Below are positions 34,539 through 42,941 of a DNA stretch of 64,000 nt, one piece after another. The stretch's first letter is position 1. Each line of letters opens with the position of its first letter. Origin of the DNA: Nitrosomonas sp. (GTDB taxonomy: Bacteria > Pseudomonadota > Gammaproteobacteria > Burkholderiales > Nitrosomonadaceae); assembly GCF_019752415.1 (NCBI RefSeq), contig NZ_JAIEME010000002.1:1-64000 (forward strand). The letters run 5' to 3'. The notes beneath the pieces are model-generated. The model was not told the DNA's origin, ran no database searches, and worked only from the letters and a program-made list of their open reading frames with translations. Position numbers and translations under genes: made by a program.

Positions 34539-35395
34539 ACACACCAATCTATCGATTTAAAAAATTGATCGCCATCACGCTCACTCCCGTTATTTTTGCC
34601 GCATGCTCGACGCCCATAAAACCGGAAGGTGCCGACATGGCTCGGAGCAAGCTGATACAACTACAATCTGATCCGCAACTGGCCAGCCGCGCACCGGTTG
34701 CGATTCAGGAAGCTGAACTTGCCGTGCGTGCTGCAGAAGTACCGCAAGAAGATGTAGGACTCGGCAAGCATCTGGTATTTATGGCTGATCGCAAGATCGA
34801 TATTGCCACGTACCAGGCACATAGCCGTTTGTCTGAAGATCAACGTAAAATGTTGAGCGAACAACGCGATAACGCGCGCCTTGATTCGCGCACACGCGAA
34901 GCCGACAGAGCGCACAGCGATGCAACTGCTGCGCGAAGAGAAGCGAATTTAGCCAACATGGATACTGAGATAGCGCTGCAACAGGCTGCAGATCTGCAAA
35001 GACAGATTGCAGAGTTGAATGCCAAAGCCACCGATCGCGGTCTGGTCGTAACGCTCGGCGATCTGCTGTTTGATACCGGCAAAGCGACTCTCAAGGGTGG
35101 AGCGGCCGGTCATCTTGGCAAACTCGCGGCGTTTCTGAACCAGTATCCGGATCGCACGGTGATGATAGAAGGTCATACTGATAATGTTGGCAGCGAAGAC
35201 TATAATTTAGGCTTGTCGCAACGGCGCGCCAATTCGGTAATGACCTATCTGGTCAGCCAGGGTGTCGCTTCTAACCGCCTTGCGGCATACGGGAAAGGTG
35301 AAAACTTTGCCATTAGCGATAATGAATCCGCTTCCGGACGTCAGCAAAACCGTCGCGTTGAAATCATCATCGCAAACACAGCCGCTAGACAATAG
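34535..35395 (+). CDS. OmpA/MotB-family lipoprotein with DUF4398-like helical region
   Basis: 286 residues. Lipobox FAAC at the end of the signal; a helical region at about residues 25-165 similar to DUF4398; then a C-terminal OmpA-like peptidoglycan-binding domain (LLFDTGKATLKGGAAGHLGK, IEGHTDNVGSEDYNLGLSQRR, SASGRQQNRRVEI) with the conserved Asp and Arg residues that bind diaminopimelate. It tethers the outer membrane to the cell wall. Co-translated with the preceding DUF4398 lipoprotein and ended by a strong terminator. Confidence 0.93.
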   Translation: MNTPIYRFKKLIAITLTPVIFAACSTPIKPEGADMARSKLIQLQSDPQLASRAPVAIQEAELAVRAAEVPQEDVGLGKHLVFMADRKIDIATYQAHSRLSEDQRKMLSEQRDNARLDSRTREADRAHSDATAARREANLANMDTEIALQQAADLQRQIAELNAKATDRGLVVTLGDLLFDTGKATLKGGAAGHLGKLAAFLNQYPDRTVMIEGHTDNVGSEDYNLGLSQRRANSVMTYLVSQGVASNRLAAYGKGENFAISDNESASGRQQNRRVEIIIANTAARQ

Positions 35396-35425
35396 GCACA
35401 AAGCGTCATAGCATAGGTATGTGTT

Positions 35426-35462
35426 AAAAAGCCTGCTCAGTTATACTGAGCAGGCTTTTTTT
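35426..35462 (+). terminator. intrinsic terminator after the OmpA-like operon
   Basis: AAAAAGCCTGCTCAG-TTATA-CTGAGCAGGCTTTTT: a 15-bp perfect stem followed by a T-run, 31 bp after the OmpA-like stop. The A-run on the other side allows bidirectional use for the convergent gene at 35587. Confidence 0.92.
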
Positions 35463-35586
35463 GCTACAAGATAATCTCCTGCTACAACAAAGAATCCGAG
35501 TAATTCTCCCATCCAGAACTCTGGTCGCTCCTTCATCAGGGAATAAAACATTGGCTTGGAAAGCGAAGCGTATTTGATTCCCCTAC

Positions 35587-36627
35587 TCACTTACCCGATT
35601 TTTTCTGCAAACTTTTGTTCAACTGCCGCAAGTTATTGATCATTACCTTTTTCATTTGCTCACGACCGATTGCATGTTTCAAACTGCTGCCAATGCCGTC
35701 AACCTGGTCGGTAGAGCTGCGGGTGGAATAAAACATCAGCGTGCCGTCTTTATAGGGTATGCCGCCTGCTACAACATGACTGGAGTTATAGGAATGACCC
35801 ACGTAAAACTGTCTGTGCAGAATGATGCCGCCCTCAGCGCCCGCGGCGATGACCCGATGACTCAAGATTGCAGTGGGCCTATCCTCGACGATGCGGTTCA
35901 TCCAGAAGAACTGCTCGGTTGCAGACTTGGGCAAACCCACAGGGTAATTCAGCCAGCCCTTTTGCAGTTGCGGAAAATAATGTGCCCAGGTTTTGCTATT
36001 AGTTGCGTCTGTGCGCAATTCCGTGGCCGGGTCGGCATTGCTGCCGTCGCGACTATAGGCAGAGATCCCTGCCAAGCCGCTTTTGCGATAGTCTTTCCAG
36101 CGCTGTAACAGGATTTCTCGATACTTTTGCGAAGCGGTTGTTAGCAGTATTTTCTTATCGATATCATCCGGTTTGGGCAGTAACGCCTGCAACGCTTCGA
36201 TTTCCTGTTTCGATAAGTTAAATTTGTTGCCGGGTTCTGCTTTCAAAAAGGCTTTGGCTTCATCAAGCTGTTTTTCGCCAAATGCAAATTTCCTGAAAGT
36301 GTTGATATCAGCATTGTCCGGAATCAACCCTGAAGCGGTGATGTTGCTGTCCTGTATTATCAGATTGCCGCGCTTCAGATACTCGAGAACTTGCGCTAAC
36401 TGCACCGGCATATACATGGCGACACCAATAGCCAGCTCTTTCTGGCTGGTTTCACTGACTTCGTAGGCGACAATTTCGCCGCGATCAAGTTGGCTAATCT
36501 GTTCACTGCTGATGCCGAAGTTTTCCAGGAATTGTTGCGCGTTAGGCACGTTTTGTGCCCATAACAGTTGACTGAATAGTACGTACAGGAACAATGTAGC
36601 TTGCAGCGAGAGTTTGCAGAAAAACAT
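35587..36627 (-). CDS. secreted protein of unknown function
   Basis: 346 residues with a Sec signal peptide (LFLYVLFSQLLWAQ). No domain recognised with certainty. The middle part is rich in charged and aromatic residues (LQRWKDYRKSGLAGISAYSR, QKGWLNYPVGLPKSATEQFF); the C-terminal third has beta-rich segments (HRVIAAGAEGGIILHRQFYV, TLMFYSTRSSTDQVDGIGSS). It starts 76 bp downstream of the bufC-like gene in the same direction with no terminator between, so it could be the last gene of the MNIO operon, but this is inference from position only. Confidence 0.75.
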   Translation of the reverse strand: MFFCKLSLQATLFLYVLFSQLLWAQNVPNAQQFLENFGISSEQISQLDRGEIVAYEVSETSQKELAIGVAMYMPVQLAQVLEYLKRGNLIIQDSNITASGLIPDNADINTFRKFAFGEKQLDEAKAFLKAEPGNKFNLSKQEIEALQALLPKPDDIDKKILLTTASQKYREILLQRWKDYRKSGLAGISAYSRDGSNADPATELRTDATNSKTWAHYFPQLQKGWLNYPVGLPKSATEQFFWMNRIVEDRPTAILSHRVIAAGAEGGIILHRQFYVGHSYNSSHVVAGGIPYKDGTLMFYSTRSSTDQVDGIGSSLKHAIGREQMKKVMINNLRQLNKSLQKKSGK

Positions 36628-36703
36628 ACTGACTCCTTGCCGATGAATCGATTCTGGAAAGTAATAGAAACGCGACTCAATAATCGCACGATTGATAGCG
36701 GCT

Positions 36704-37507
36704 CTACCCTATTTGATTGACAATAGGTGGTTTAATCGCTTCTTTTTCATAGTCACATTTAACACCCAGCAACACGCCGCGTGCGTGCAGGTCATGCAGG
36801 ATAGCTAATCCGCTCTGCATCACGACTTCTGGTACGGGATGGCAACTTTCTTGAATGATCGTTTCGAGTGCAGCTTGACCTGTATAATTCGTGGTTTTCA
36901 GTAGACTCAGCAAGCGTGAAGTAAAGGCATTAATTTCAGCAAATTGAATCTGGTCGTTACTATCTCGAAATACCAATAAAAAGGTTTCTTTGGGTGCTAC
37001 CCGAATACGCGGGCCGATCCGGTGCACCGGCCAGCTATAGTGCAGACTCTCGAGTACTGGATTCAGAATCGGGTGTTTCTGGAATAAATCACCGGCACGA
37101 TCAATCCTATCCCAATCAGGCGCACCCGTTGAAATGGATAGCGCCAGCTCTGTCCATTCATAGTGTGAAAGTTCCAGTATGAATTTGGGGTAATCTGAGG
37201 TTGATGACCACTCTGTCTGCAGGAATTGAATGAATTCGTCGGGTATCTGGCGAAAAAATGGTGCATAACAGCGATGTTTAGCAATAAAGGCGCGTAACAA
37301 CCGTGCCCAGAGCCGTCTCCCTAATACTTTTTTCAATACTGGAAAACAGATTAGGAGCGCGCTTTCGATATTGTTGTAAACAAGTTCGTTGTAAATCCTC
37401 ATCCGCCGCGCTTCAATGCCATTCGGTCGAGCGTCTACCTTTGGATTGCGAATATGCGCAGTAAAAACGTGTTGAAAGCGTTGAAATTCAGGAATTGTAA
37501 TGAGCAT
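36704..37507 (-). CDS. bufC: DUF2063-family MNIO partner protein (BufC/HvfC-like)
   Basis: 267 residues from ATG 37507. The N-terminal DUF2063 domain is recognisable: FTAHIRNPKVDARPNGIEARRMRIYNELVYNNIESAL..FPVLKKVLG. In characterised MNIO systems this partner binds the precursor leader and delivers it to the DUF692 enzyme. The gene overlaps the end of the DUF692 gene by 20 nt, consistent with coupling. The C-terminal half is less conserved. An upstream in-frame ATG at 37549 would deepen the overlap and is less likely. Confidence 0.85.
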   Translation of the reverse strand: MLITIPEFQRFQHVFTAHIRNPKVDARPNGIEARRMRIYNELVYNNIESALLICFPVLKKVLGRRLWARLLRAFIAKHRCYAPFFRQIPDEFIQFLQTEWSSTSDYPKFILELSHYEWTELALSISTGAPDWDRIDRAGDLFQKHPILNPVLESLHYSWPVHRIGPRIRVAPKETFLLVFRDSNDQIQFAEINAFTSRLLSLLKTTNYTGQAALETIIQESCHPVPEVVMQSGLAILHDLHARGVLLGVKCDYEKEAIKPPIVNQIG

Positions 37508-38345
37508 GGGAATAACCTGTATAAATAGACTGAGTTTGCATCTGTGCAATACGTTCGACTTCTTGCGTCAATTTACTCAGCGATGGAATATTAAAATCGC
37601 GCTCCAATAATGTAGGTGTTACACCATGAATATGATAAGTTTCATCCAGTAGTGACCACACCGGATCAATGACATCCGCACCATGAGAGTCGATAATCAG
37701 ATCTTCCGCTACGTGATAGTGTCCGGCCATGTGCATATAGACAATACGTTCGGTCGGCATGGCGCGAATAAAATTGACGGGATCATAAGCGTGGTTAACG
37801 CTATTCACGTACACATTATTGACATCGAGATGTAGGTCACAATCAGCTTCCGTTAACACAGCGCGGATAAAATCGATCTCATTCATTTCGTTGATTGGCG
37901 CGCACAAATAAAATGAGGCATTTTCTATGGCGATACGGCGCTCCAGGATATCTTGTACACGCCGGATCCGTGCAGCGACATATTTCACGGCATCGCCGGT
38001 AAAAGGTATCGGAAGCAGATCATATAGATGCCCCCCATCGGAACAGTATGAAAGATGCTCGGTATAAAGCACCGCTTGATGCTGATCCAGGAATTGACGA
38101 ATTTTGTGTAATAGCACTTCATCAAGTGGTAATGGACTGCCTATGGAAAGAGACAAGCCGTGGCATACAAAAGGATAGCGTTCGGTAAAGCTGCGCAATT
38201 CACGCCCCGGAAGCCCGCCAATGTCAATCCAATTCTCTGGGGCAATTTCAAAGAACGAAATAGCTGCCGGAACAGCGCTCTTAAGCTCGGGAATCAGTTC
38301 TCGCCTGAAGCCTAATCCCGCACCGGTAAGATGTTTAGCGTTCAT
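37488..38345 (-). CDS. bufB: DUF692 multinuclear non-haem iron oxygenase (MNIO, BufB/HvfB-like)
   Basis: 285 residues, TIM-barrel DUF692 protein. The His/Asp/Glu metal-ligand segments are visible: FFEIAPENWID, VCHGLSLSIG, YTEHLSYC, IENASFY, CDLHLDVNNVYVN, VYMHMAGH and DSHGADVIDPVW. MNIO enzymes oxidise cysteines (or other residues) in ribosomally made peptides. Its likely substrate is the EGKCG-repeat protein encoded just upstream (38474-38896). The two are separated by a strong hairpin. Start at ATG 38345. Confidence 0.9.
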   Translation of the reverse strand: MNAKHLTGAGLGFRRELIPELKSAVPAAISFFEIAPENWIDIGGLPGRELRSFTERYPFVCHGLSLSIGSPLPLDEVLLHKIRQFLDQHQAVLYTEHLSYCSDGGHLYDLLPIPFTGDAVKYVAARIRRVQDILERRIAIENASFYLCAPINEMNEIDFIRAVLTEADCDLHLDVNNVYVNSVNHAYDPVNFIRAMPTERIVYMHMAGHYHVAEDLIIDSHGADVIDPVWSLLDETYHIHGVTPTLLERDFNIPSLSKLTQEVERIAQMQTQSIYTGYSHAHYNS

Positions 38346-38380
38346 GAAAAATACACAATTATTTCTTGATCAAAATTAAA

Positions 38381-38426
38381 AATTAAGCTCTTGGCATGAA
38401 AGTTAATTCATGCCAAGAGCTTAATT
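38381..38426 (-). terminator. strong hairpin with T-run between precursor and MNIO genes (attenuator or partial terminator)
   Basis: AATTAAGCTCTTGGCATGAA and TTCATGCCAAGAGCTTAATT form a perfect 20-bp stem with a 6-nt loop. On the minus strand, the direction of transcription, it is followed by TTTAATTTTG. It sits 48 bp after the precursor stop and 36 bp before the MNIO start. Such a structure would stabilise or terminate most precursor mRNA and let a fraction continue into the enzymes. Confidence 0.85.
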
Positions 38427-38473
38427 GCACTTGCGAGATACATGATGATTTAATTTAGCCGATACCGAATAGC

Positions 38474-38896
38474 CTAATAGCCTTTTTTGTCACCATGCGA
38501 TGTATCGCCACCGCTCTTACCACCTTTCATTTTACTTTTTCCTACCTCATCTTTGTCGATAGCGCCATCTTTGTTGCTATCCATTTTTTCAAACATGAGA
38601 TCGTGGTGCTTAGTCCATTCTTCCTTGGTGATCTTTCCGTCCTTATTGGCGTCCGCCATGGCAGCACCACATTTACCCTCACCGCACTTACCTTCACCAC
38701 ATTTGCCTTCACCTGCTTTACCTTCACCTGCTTTCTTATCTTCATCATAGGTATGGGCCTGAGCTACCATATAGCCTTTTTCTAAAGTTTGTATCGCAAA
38801 TGGATTTTCAGCAGCTGAAGCTGTTGGTGCAAAACCAAGCGTTGCAGCAAAAGCAGAACCGACTGCGACAGAAATGATTGATTTACTTTTAGACAT
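38474..38896 (-). CDS. EGKCG-repeat, EF-hand secreted protein; probable MNIO-modified RiPP precursor (bufferin-like)
   Basis: 140 residues. The Sec signal peptide ends about residue 28 (GFAPTASA). A low-complexity block follows at about 56-77: five GEGK units, the last three being EGKCG with Cys at 66, 71 and 76. In HvfA/bufferin-type precursors, EGKCG cysteines are modified by a DUF692 enzyme and take part in copper handling. Then come two canonical EF-hand loops (DANKDGKITKEE, 82-93; DSNKDGAIDKDE, 106-117) with ligands at positions 1, 3, 5 and 12. The end is Gly/Lys/His-rich. ATG 38896 has GAGGAG upstream. The neighbours support the modification role; the EF-hand pair is an added Ca2+-binding module. 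Confidence 0.85.
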   Translation of the reverse strand: MSKSKSIISVAVGSAFAATLGFAPTASAAENPFAIQTLEKGYMVAQAHTYDEDKKAGEGKAGEGKCGEGKCGEGKCGAAMADANKDGKITKEEWTKHHDLMFEKMDSNKDGAIDKDEVGKSKMKGGKSGGDTSHGDKKGY

Positions 38897-39088
38897 GATA
38901 TTTCTCCTCACTAATTGAATAAATAGAATGTTACTGTGCCCAGAGAATCTGGTATTTAATTGATTGAAAAGCAGAGCCGATTGCTATCACGACGATACCT
39001 AATTGATTCACGATTTCTTTGCATTCGCTTTGATTAAGCAATCAATTATCTATTGCACAGCATGTTGCCTTGCTAGAGTAGGAATGAC

Positions 39089-39292
39089 TTAGTTTTTTTG
39101 GTTCTTTTCCCATTCGGAAATTTGTTTCTCTGCCTCTTCTTTGCTAATTCCGTATGATTCCTGGATCTTGCCAGCCAACTGATCCCGTTTCCCGGCAATC
39201 GTATCGATATGATCGTCAGTGAGTTTTCCCCACTGTTCCTTGACGTTACCTTTGAGTTGCTTCCAGTTACCTTCTATTTGATCCCAATTCAT
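39089..39292 (-). CDS. CsbD family stress protein
   Basis: 67 residues, a standard CsbD: MNWDQIEGNWKQLKGNVKEQ followed by WGKLTDDHIDTIAGKRDQL and an acidic helical end. Soluble, amphipathic; CsbD proteins are induced by general stress in many bacteria, but the molecular role is unknown. It lies 34 bp after the BON-domain lipoprotein gene, so it shares operator site 13. Shine-Dalgarno AAAGGAG. Confidence 0.95.
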   Translation of the reverse strand: MNWDQIEGNWKQLKGNVKEQWGKLTDDHIDTIAGKRDQLAGKIQESYGISKEEAEKQISEWEKNQKN

Positions 39293-39326
39293 TTTGTATC
39301 TCCTTTTATAATTTAATATTGCATTT

Positions 39327-39662
39327 CTACTTGATGCTCATTTTATTCAGAACACCCTTTACACCATCAACACCCTTAGTAATTTCGATAGCACGGTCAA
39401 GTTGCGTTTGGCTATCGACAAAACCGCTGAGCTGAACTTCGCCTTTGTGTGTTTCAACTTTGATATCTAAACTGTTCAGACCGGTGTCTTTAAGCAGCGC
39501 AAACTTTACTGCAGTGGTCGCGACACTATCTTCCGCATCCATTCCTACCGTCGTTTTGGTATTAGATTGGGATGCTTTGCCTTCGATCATGTCGCAACCC
39601 GTGATTGACAAAATTCCGATTAGCATCAGTGTTAGCACGCTTAATTTATTATTAACATTCAT
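39327..39662 (-). CDS. BON-domain lipoprotein
   Basis: 111 residues. A signal with lipobox ITGC, then a linker and a single BON domain (VKFALLKDTGLNSLDIKVET, GEVQLSGFVDSQTQLDRAIE, VDGVKGVLNKMSIK). BON domains bind phospholipid and are frequent in periplasmic stress proteins (OsmY, Kbp). Operator site 13 lies ~121 bp upstream. First gene of a BON-CsbD operon. Confidence 0.93.
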   Translation of the reverse strand: MNVNNKLSVLTLMLIGILSITGCDMIEGKASQSNTKTTVGMDAEDSVATTAVKFALLKDTGLNSLDIKVETHKGEVQLSGFVDSQTQLDRAIEITKGVDGVKGVLNKMSIK

Positions 39663-39775
39663 ATTGCTCTCCAGATTTGGAATAAATGAAAACTACTAAT
39701 GGTGTAACGCTGGAACCGCGCTGTTCCATAGCAGTCTCCACAGTGGCAATCATCCCGGTTTAATCATGTCTACTC

Positions 39776-39791
39776 TGTGCGCTGACACACA
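39776..39791. promoter_or_regulatory. putative Crp/Fnr-type operator, site 13
   Basis: TGTGCGCTGACACACA. Its centre is ~121 bp upstream of the BON-CsbD operon (start 39662). Confidence 0.72.
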
Positions 39792-40031
39792 TTGATGAAA
39801 GAAATAACCAATCGCTTCTGCTGAAATTTTTCTGAACTTATGTAGTAACCGATCGGTCAACCAGCCTGACAAAACAGCAATTCGATGCATTTTGTGATGA
39901 GCAGAGTGCGAGAAGGGTAATGCGGTGTATGATGATCCGGGCGACTAAACTACAATTGAGCATCCAGTAAGAATAACTACGATGGCAGAACCATTCCTCA
40001 TCCGCGTCTAGTTTGTGCTGCGTTTATACTT

Positions 40032-40047
40032 TGTACGGCAACGCACA
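40032..40047. promoter_or_regulatory. putative Crp/Fnr-type operator, site 14
   Basis: TGTACGGCAACGCACA. Its centre is ~112 bp upstream of the small broken lipoprotein gene at 40151. Confidence 0.7.
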
Positions 40048-40150
40048 GTCTATAGTCACATTGTGCTGTAGCCTATTAAAGCTGGAATTGCCGATTTACT
40101 CTAAATGTGACGAACTTTTGACTGCTTGCCAAATTAAAGGAGAAATACAA

Positions 40151-40345
40151 ATGGTTTTTTTAAAGACATTTATAACATTAATATTTTTCATTATTTTCCT
40201 CACAGATCATTGCACTTCCCGCCTGCGGCAAGCCGCATTCGGCAGAGACGATGGGAAAAAATAGATGGGCAATCGGGAAGCAGGGGATGCCAGCAATAAA
40301 AGCTCATCGGTAGATAAATCAGCATCATTGAACAGATTTAGCGGC
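40151..40345 (+). pseudogene. frameshifted small lipoprotein gene
   Basis: ATG 40151 has a strong Shine-Dalgarno (AAAGGAGAAATACA) and the right spacing from operator site 14. The uninterrupted frame encodes only 37 residues: a hydrophobic start (FLKTFITLIFFIIFL) that then turns polar. A +1 shift at about 40200 would give IIALPACGKPHSAETMGK, a lipobox and charged tail like the lipoprotein at 31013. Another shift at about 40255 would continue as EAGDASNKSSSVDKSAS. I read this as a small lipoprotein broken by two frameshifts; alternatively the 37-residue ORF is real. Confidence 0.5.
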
Positions 40346-40358
40346 CAGTTGTTGTATT

Positions 40359-42497
40359 TTACTCAATGGTTGCGCTACGGTACTCATCATTACTTCCCTG
40401 ATTTTCTTGCTTACCGAATTGCCCCAGTGGCCCCGTTTCCAGCAGTTGTGCAAATTGCTCCGCAATAATCGGCCGGCTAAATAAATACCCCTGCCCTTCT
40501 TCACAATGCTGTGTTTTCAGAAAGGCTAACTGATCCTGTTTCTCTATACCTTCGGCAATTACCAATTGTTTAAGGCTGGCGCCCATGGCAATGACCGCGC
40601 TCGCGATGATTCCATTATCACAACTGATATCCCGCACAAACGATTGGTCGATTTTGAGGATATCAATCGAAAATTGATGCAGATAACTCAAACTGGAGTA
40701 GCCTGTGCCAAAATCATCTACCGCCAGCTGTATCCCCATATTCTTAAGTTGCTGAAGTATCAGGTTGCTGGATTCGACATCGCGCATCAACACGCTTTCG
40801 GTAATTTCCAGTTGCAGGCGACGGGGATCAAACCCAGTTTCGTTCAAAATTAATTGCACGCCCGCAACGAAATCTTTGAAGCGAAATTCCAGCGCCGAGA
40901 TATTCACGGCGATTGATCCCAGTTTCAGTCCCGCTGCTTCCCAGCGCATAGCCTGCGCGCAGGCTTCACGTAACACCCAGCGGCCAATCGGCACGATCAA
41001 GCCGCAATCTTCTGCAATTTGCACAAACCGATCCGGCAGCACTAAACCCCATTCCGGATGCTGCCAACGCAACAATGCCTCGGTACCGGTGATCTTCCCG
41101 CTATCCAGGTTGACCTTGGGCTGGTAATACAAGACGAATTCCTGGCGCGTCAGCGCATACCGGAGATGCGTCTCAATGGCTAATCGCTCAAACGCACGGA
41201 GGTTCATGTCATTCTTGAAAAACTGGTAATTGTTCCGGCCTCTTTCCTTCGCGTGATACATCGCGATATCCGCATTCTTGATCAATGTTTCCGGGTCCTG
41301 ACCATCTACGGGATAAACACTGATTCCGATGCTGGTCGTTACATATAGAACATGTTCAGCAATAGCGTGTGGCTTTGCCAGCACAGCCAGTATCTTGTCA
41401 GCAGTCAAGGCAGCATCTTGTGCGTGCTTGTCCTGTGTCAGCAGAATCACGAATTCGTCCCCGCCCAGCCGGCTAACCGTATCGGAACTACGCACACAGG
41501 TGCTCAGGTCTTGTGCTATGGATTGCAGGAGCTGATCGCCGGTTGCATGTCCGAGCGAATCATTAATGTGCTTGAAATTATCCAGATCTAGAAATAGCAG
41601 GGCAAGGCTAGTACCACGCCGTTTTGCCAACTCTATGGCTTGAGTGATACGATCATGCAGCAATGCGCGGTTCGGCAAATTAGTCAGCGAATCGTGCTGC
41701 GCCAGATAGGCCATTTTCGCGACTATCGCCCGCGCTGGCGTGACATCGTGGAACACAATCACTGCGCCACGTATCCGCCCGCTTGAATCGTGGATCGGTG
41801 CGGCGGAATCTTCAATCACCACTTCGCTTCCGTCACGCTGGATCAAAATCGTATCCGCAGCCAATGTCATCGGCTTGTCTTGCTGCAACACCACCTCGAC
41901 CGGATTTGTCACTGGGTTGTAAGTCTTGCCATTACTAATTCGCATCACTTCGCGAATTGGATGCCCGCGTGCTTCTTCTTTCAACCATCCGGTCATATTC
42001 TCCGCTGCAATATTTAAATAATCGATATTGCCCTCCATATCCGTGCTGATGACTGCATCGCTGATGGAGTTGAGCGTGATTTCAGCGCGGGTTCTCTCTA
42101 TGAAGAGAGACTCCTCGATGGCCTTGCGCTGGATGATATTACGAAGCGAGTGCGGTACCAGAGTGTTGCTAAAGTAATCTTTCGACAGATGACCTTGCGC
42201 GCCGCGCAGCATTGTTTCCTTCGCAAGCATTTTATTATCTGTCGCATGGAGCGTTAAGATCGGTGTTTGAGGCACGGCCGCGAACAGCTGATCAAATGTT
42301 GCAATGCCTTGACTGTCGGGCAGAAACAAATCCACTAGAATAGCGTCGATATCACCTACCTGCAGCCGCTCAAGTCCATCGGAGAGGCATGTGACCCATT
42401 CAGTGTCGAATGCGCCATCTTCTGCTTCGCCAAGCACAATCATCAGCGACTCGGCGTCAGTGGCATCGCGCGTGATAATCAGAATTCGATTCGCCAT
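40359..42497 (-). CDS. receiver-PAS-GGDEF-EAL cyclic-di-GMP signalling protein
   Basis: 712 residues. Domains: N-terminal receiver-like (ILIITRDATDAESLMIVLGE; Asp in DAILVDLFLPDS), PAS (about 140-255, SISDAVISTDMEGNIDYLNI), GGDEF with the active site SRLGGDEFVILL and an upstream RSSD that fits the product-inhibition I-site, then EAL with GTEALLRWQHPEWG, QLEITESVLM and DDFGTGYSSLSYL. Both catalytic signatures are intact, so it could make and break c-di-GMP. ATG 42497 is preferred to an upstream TTG at 42512. No TM segments: cytosolic. Confidence 0.93.
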   Translation of the reverse strand: MANRILIITRDATDAESLMIVLGEAEDGAFDTEWVTCLSDGLERLQVGDIDAILVDLFLPDSQGIATFDQLFAAVPQTPILTLHATDNKMLAKETMLRGAQGHLSKDYFSNTLVPHSLRNIIQRKAIEESLFIERTRAEITLNSISDAVISTDMEGNIDYLNIAAENMTGWLKEEARGHPIREVMRISNGKTYNPVTNPVEVVLQQDKPMTLAADTILIQRDGSEVVIEDSAAPIHDSSGRIRGAVIVFHDVTPARAIVAKMAYLAQHDSLTNLPNRALLHDRITQAIELAKRRGTSLALLFLDLDNFKHINDSLGHATGDQLLQSIAQDLSTCVRSSDTVSRLGGDEFVILLTQDKHAQDAALTADKILAVLAKPHAIAEHVLYVTTSIGISVYPVDGQDPETLIKNADIAMYHAKERGRNNYQFFKNDMNLRAFERLAIETHLRYALTRQEFVLYYQPKVNLDSGKITGTEALLRWQHPEWGLVLPDRFVQIAEDCGLIVPIGRWVLREACAQAMRWEAAGLKLGSIAVNISALEFRFKDFVAGVQLILNETGFDPRRLQLEITESVLMRDVESSNLILQQLKNMGIQLAVDDFGTGYSSLSYLHQFSIDILKIDQSFVRDISCDNGIIASAVIAMGASLKQLVIAEGIEKQDQLAFLKTQHCEEGQGYLFSRPIIAEQFAQLLETGPLGQFGKQENQGSNDEYRSATIE

Positions 42498-42638
42498 GCG
42501 ATCTTTTCTCAAAGTAAGGGTAAGTGACTCATAGGCTTGGTTAAGCTAGCTCTCGCCCGCCCATTTTGTTGCAACGGCACGCAATTGAAAGATAAGCGGA
42601 ATTTAATCTTCAGGTGGAGCTTCGTGTAGCTATTGCCG

Positions 42639-42863
42639 CTACTTTTTACCTTTGCCGACTTCGTGACCGACGACGCCACCAACCGCTGCGCCGCCAACCG
42701 TTCCGAGAGCGCTTCCACCGGTAAGGGCAGCACCACCGACAGCGCCAACGCCAGCGCCGATCGCAGTGTTCCTATCCCGCGCTGACATCCCGGCACAACC
42801 ATTTAAGCTGAGTATCACAGCGACAACTAACGTAGTGATTGAAAATCTTCGTATTGTTTTCAT
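42639..42863 (-). CDS. glycine-zipper lipoprotein (OsmB-like)
   Basis: 74 residues. Signal with lipobox LNGC, then RDRNTAIGAGVGAVGGAALTGG and TVGGAAVGGVVGHEVGKGKK, a glycine-zipper 2TM domain. Such proteins (OsmB type) are osmotically or stress induced outer-membrane lipoproteins. Operator site 15 lies ~86 bp upstream; Shine-Dalgarno AGAGG. Confidence 0.9.
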   Translation of the reverse strand: MKTIRRFSITTLVVAVILSLNGCAGMSARDRNTAIGAGVGAVGGAALTGGSALGTVGGAAVGGVVGHEVGKGKK

Positions 42864-42941
42864 TGGACACCTCTTTATTAAACATATGGATAAAAGGAAA
42901 TTCTTATGTTTTTAATATTATTCTCAACACCCATGAACATC

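Noticed and set aside
38667-38732. Short tandem repeats that could suggest a CRISPR-like array
   Set aside because: Units are 15 bp without spacers and encode the GEGK repeats of a protein in frame.
40265-40468. 67-codon plus-strand ORF starting right after the broken lipoprotein
   Set aside because: No ribosome site; its first part is better explained as the shifted tail of the broken lipoprotein, and its end runs into the c-di-GMP gene.
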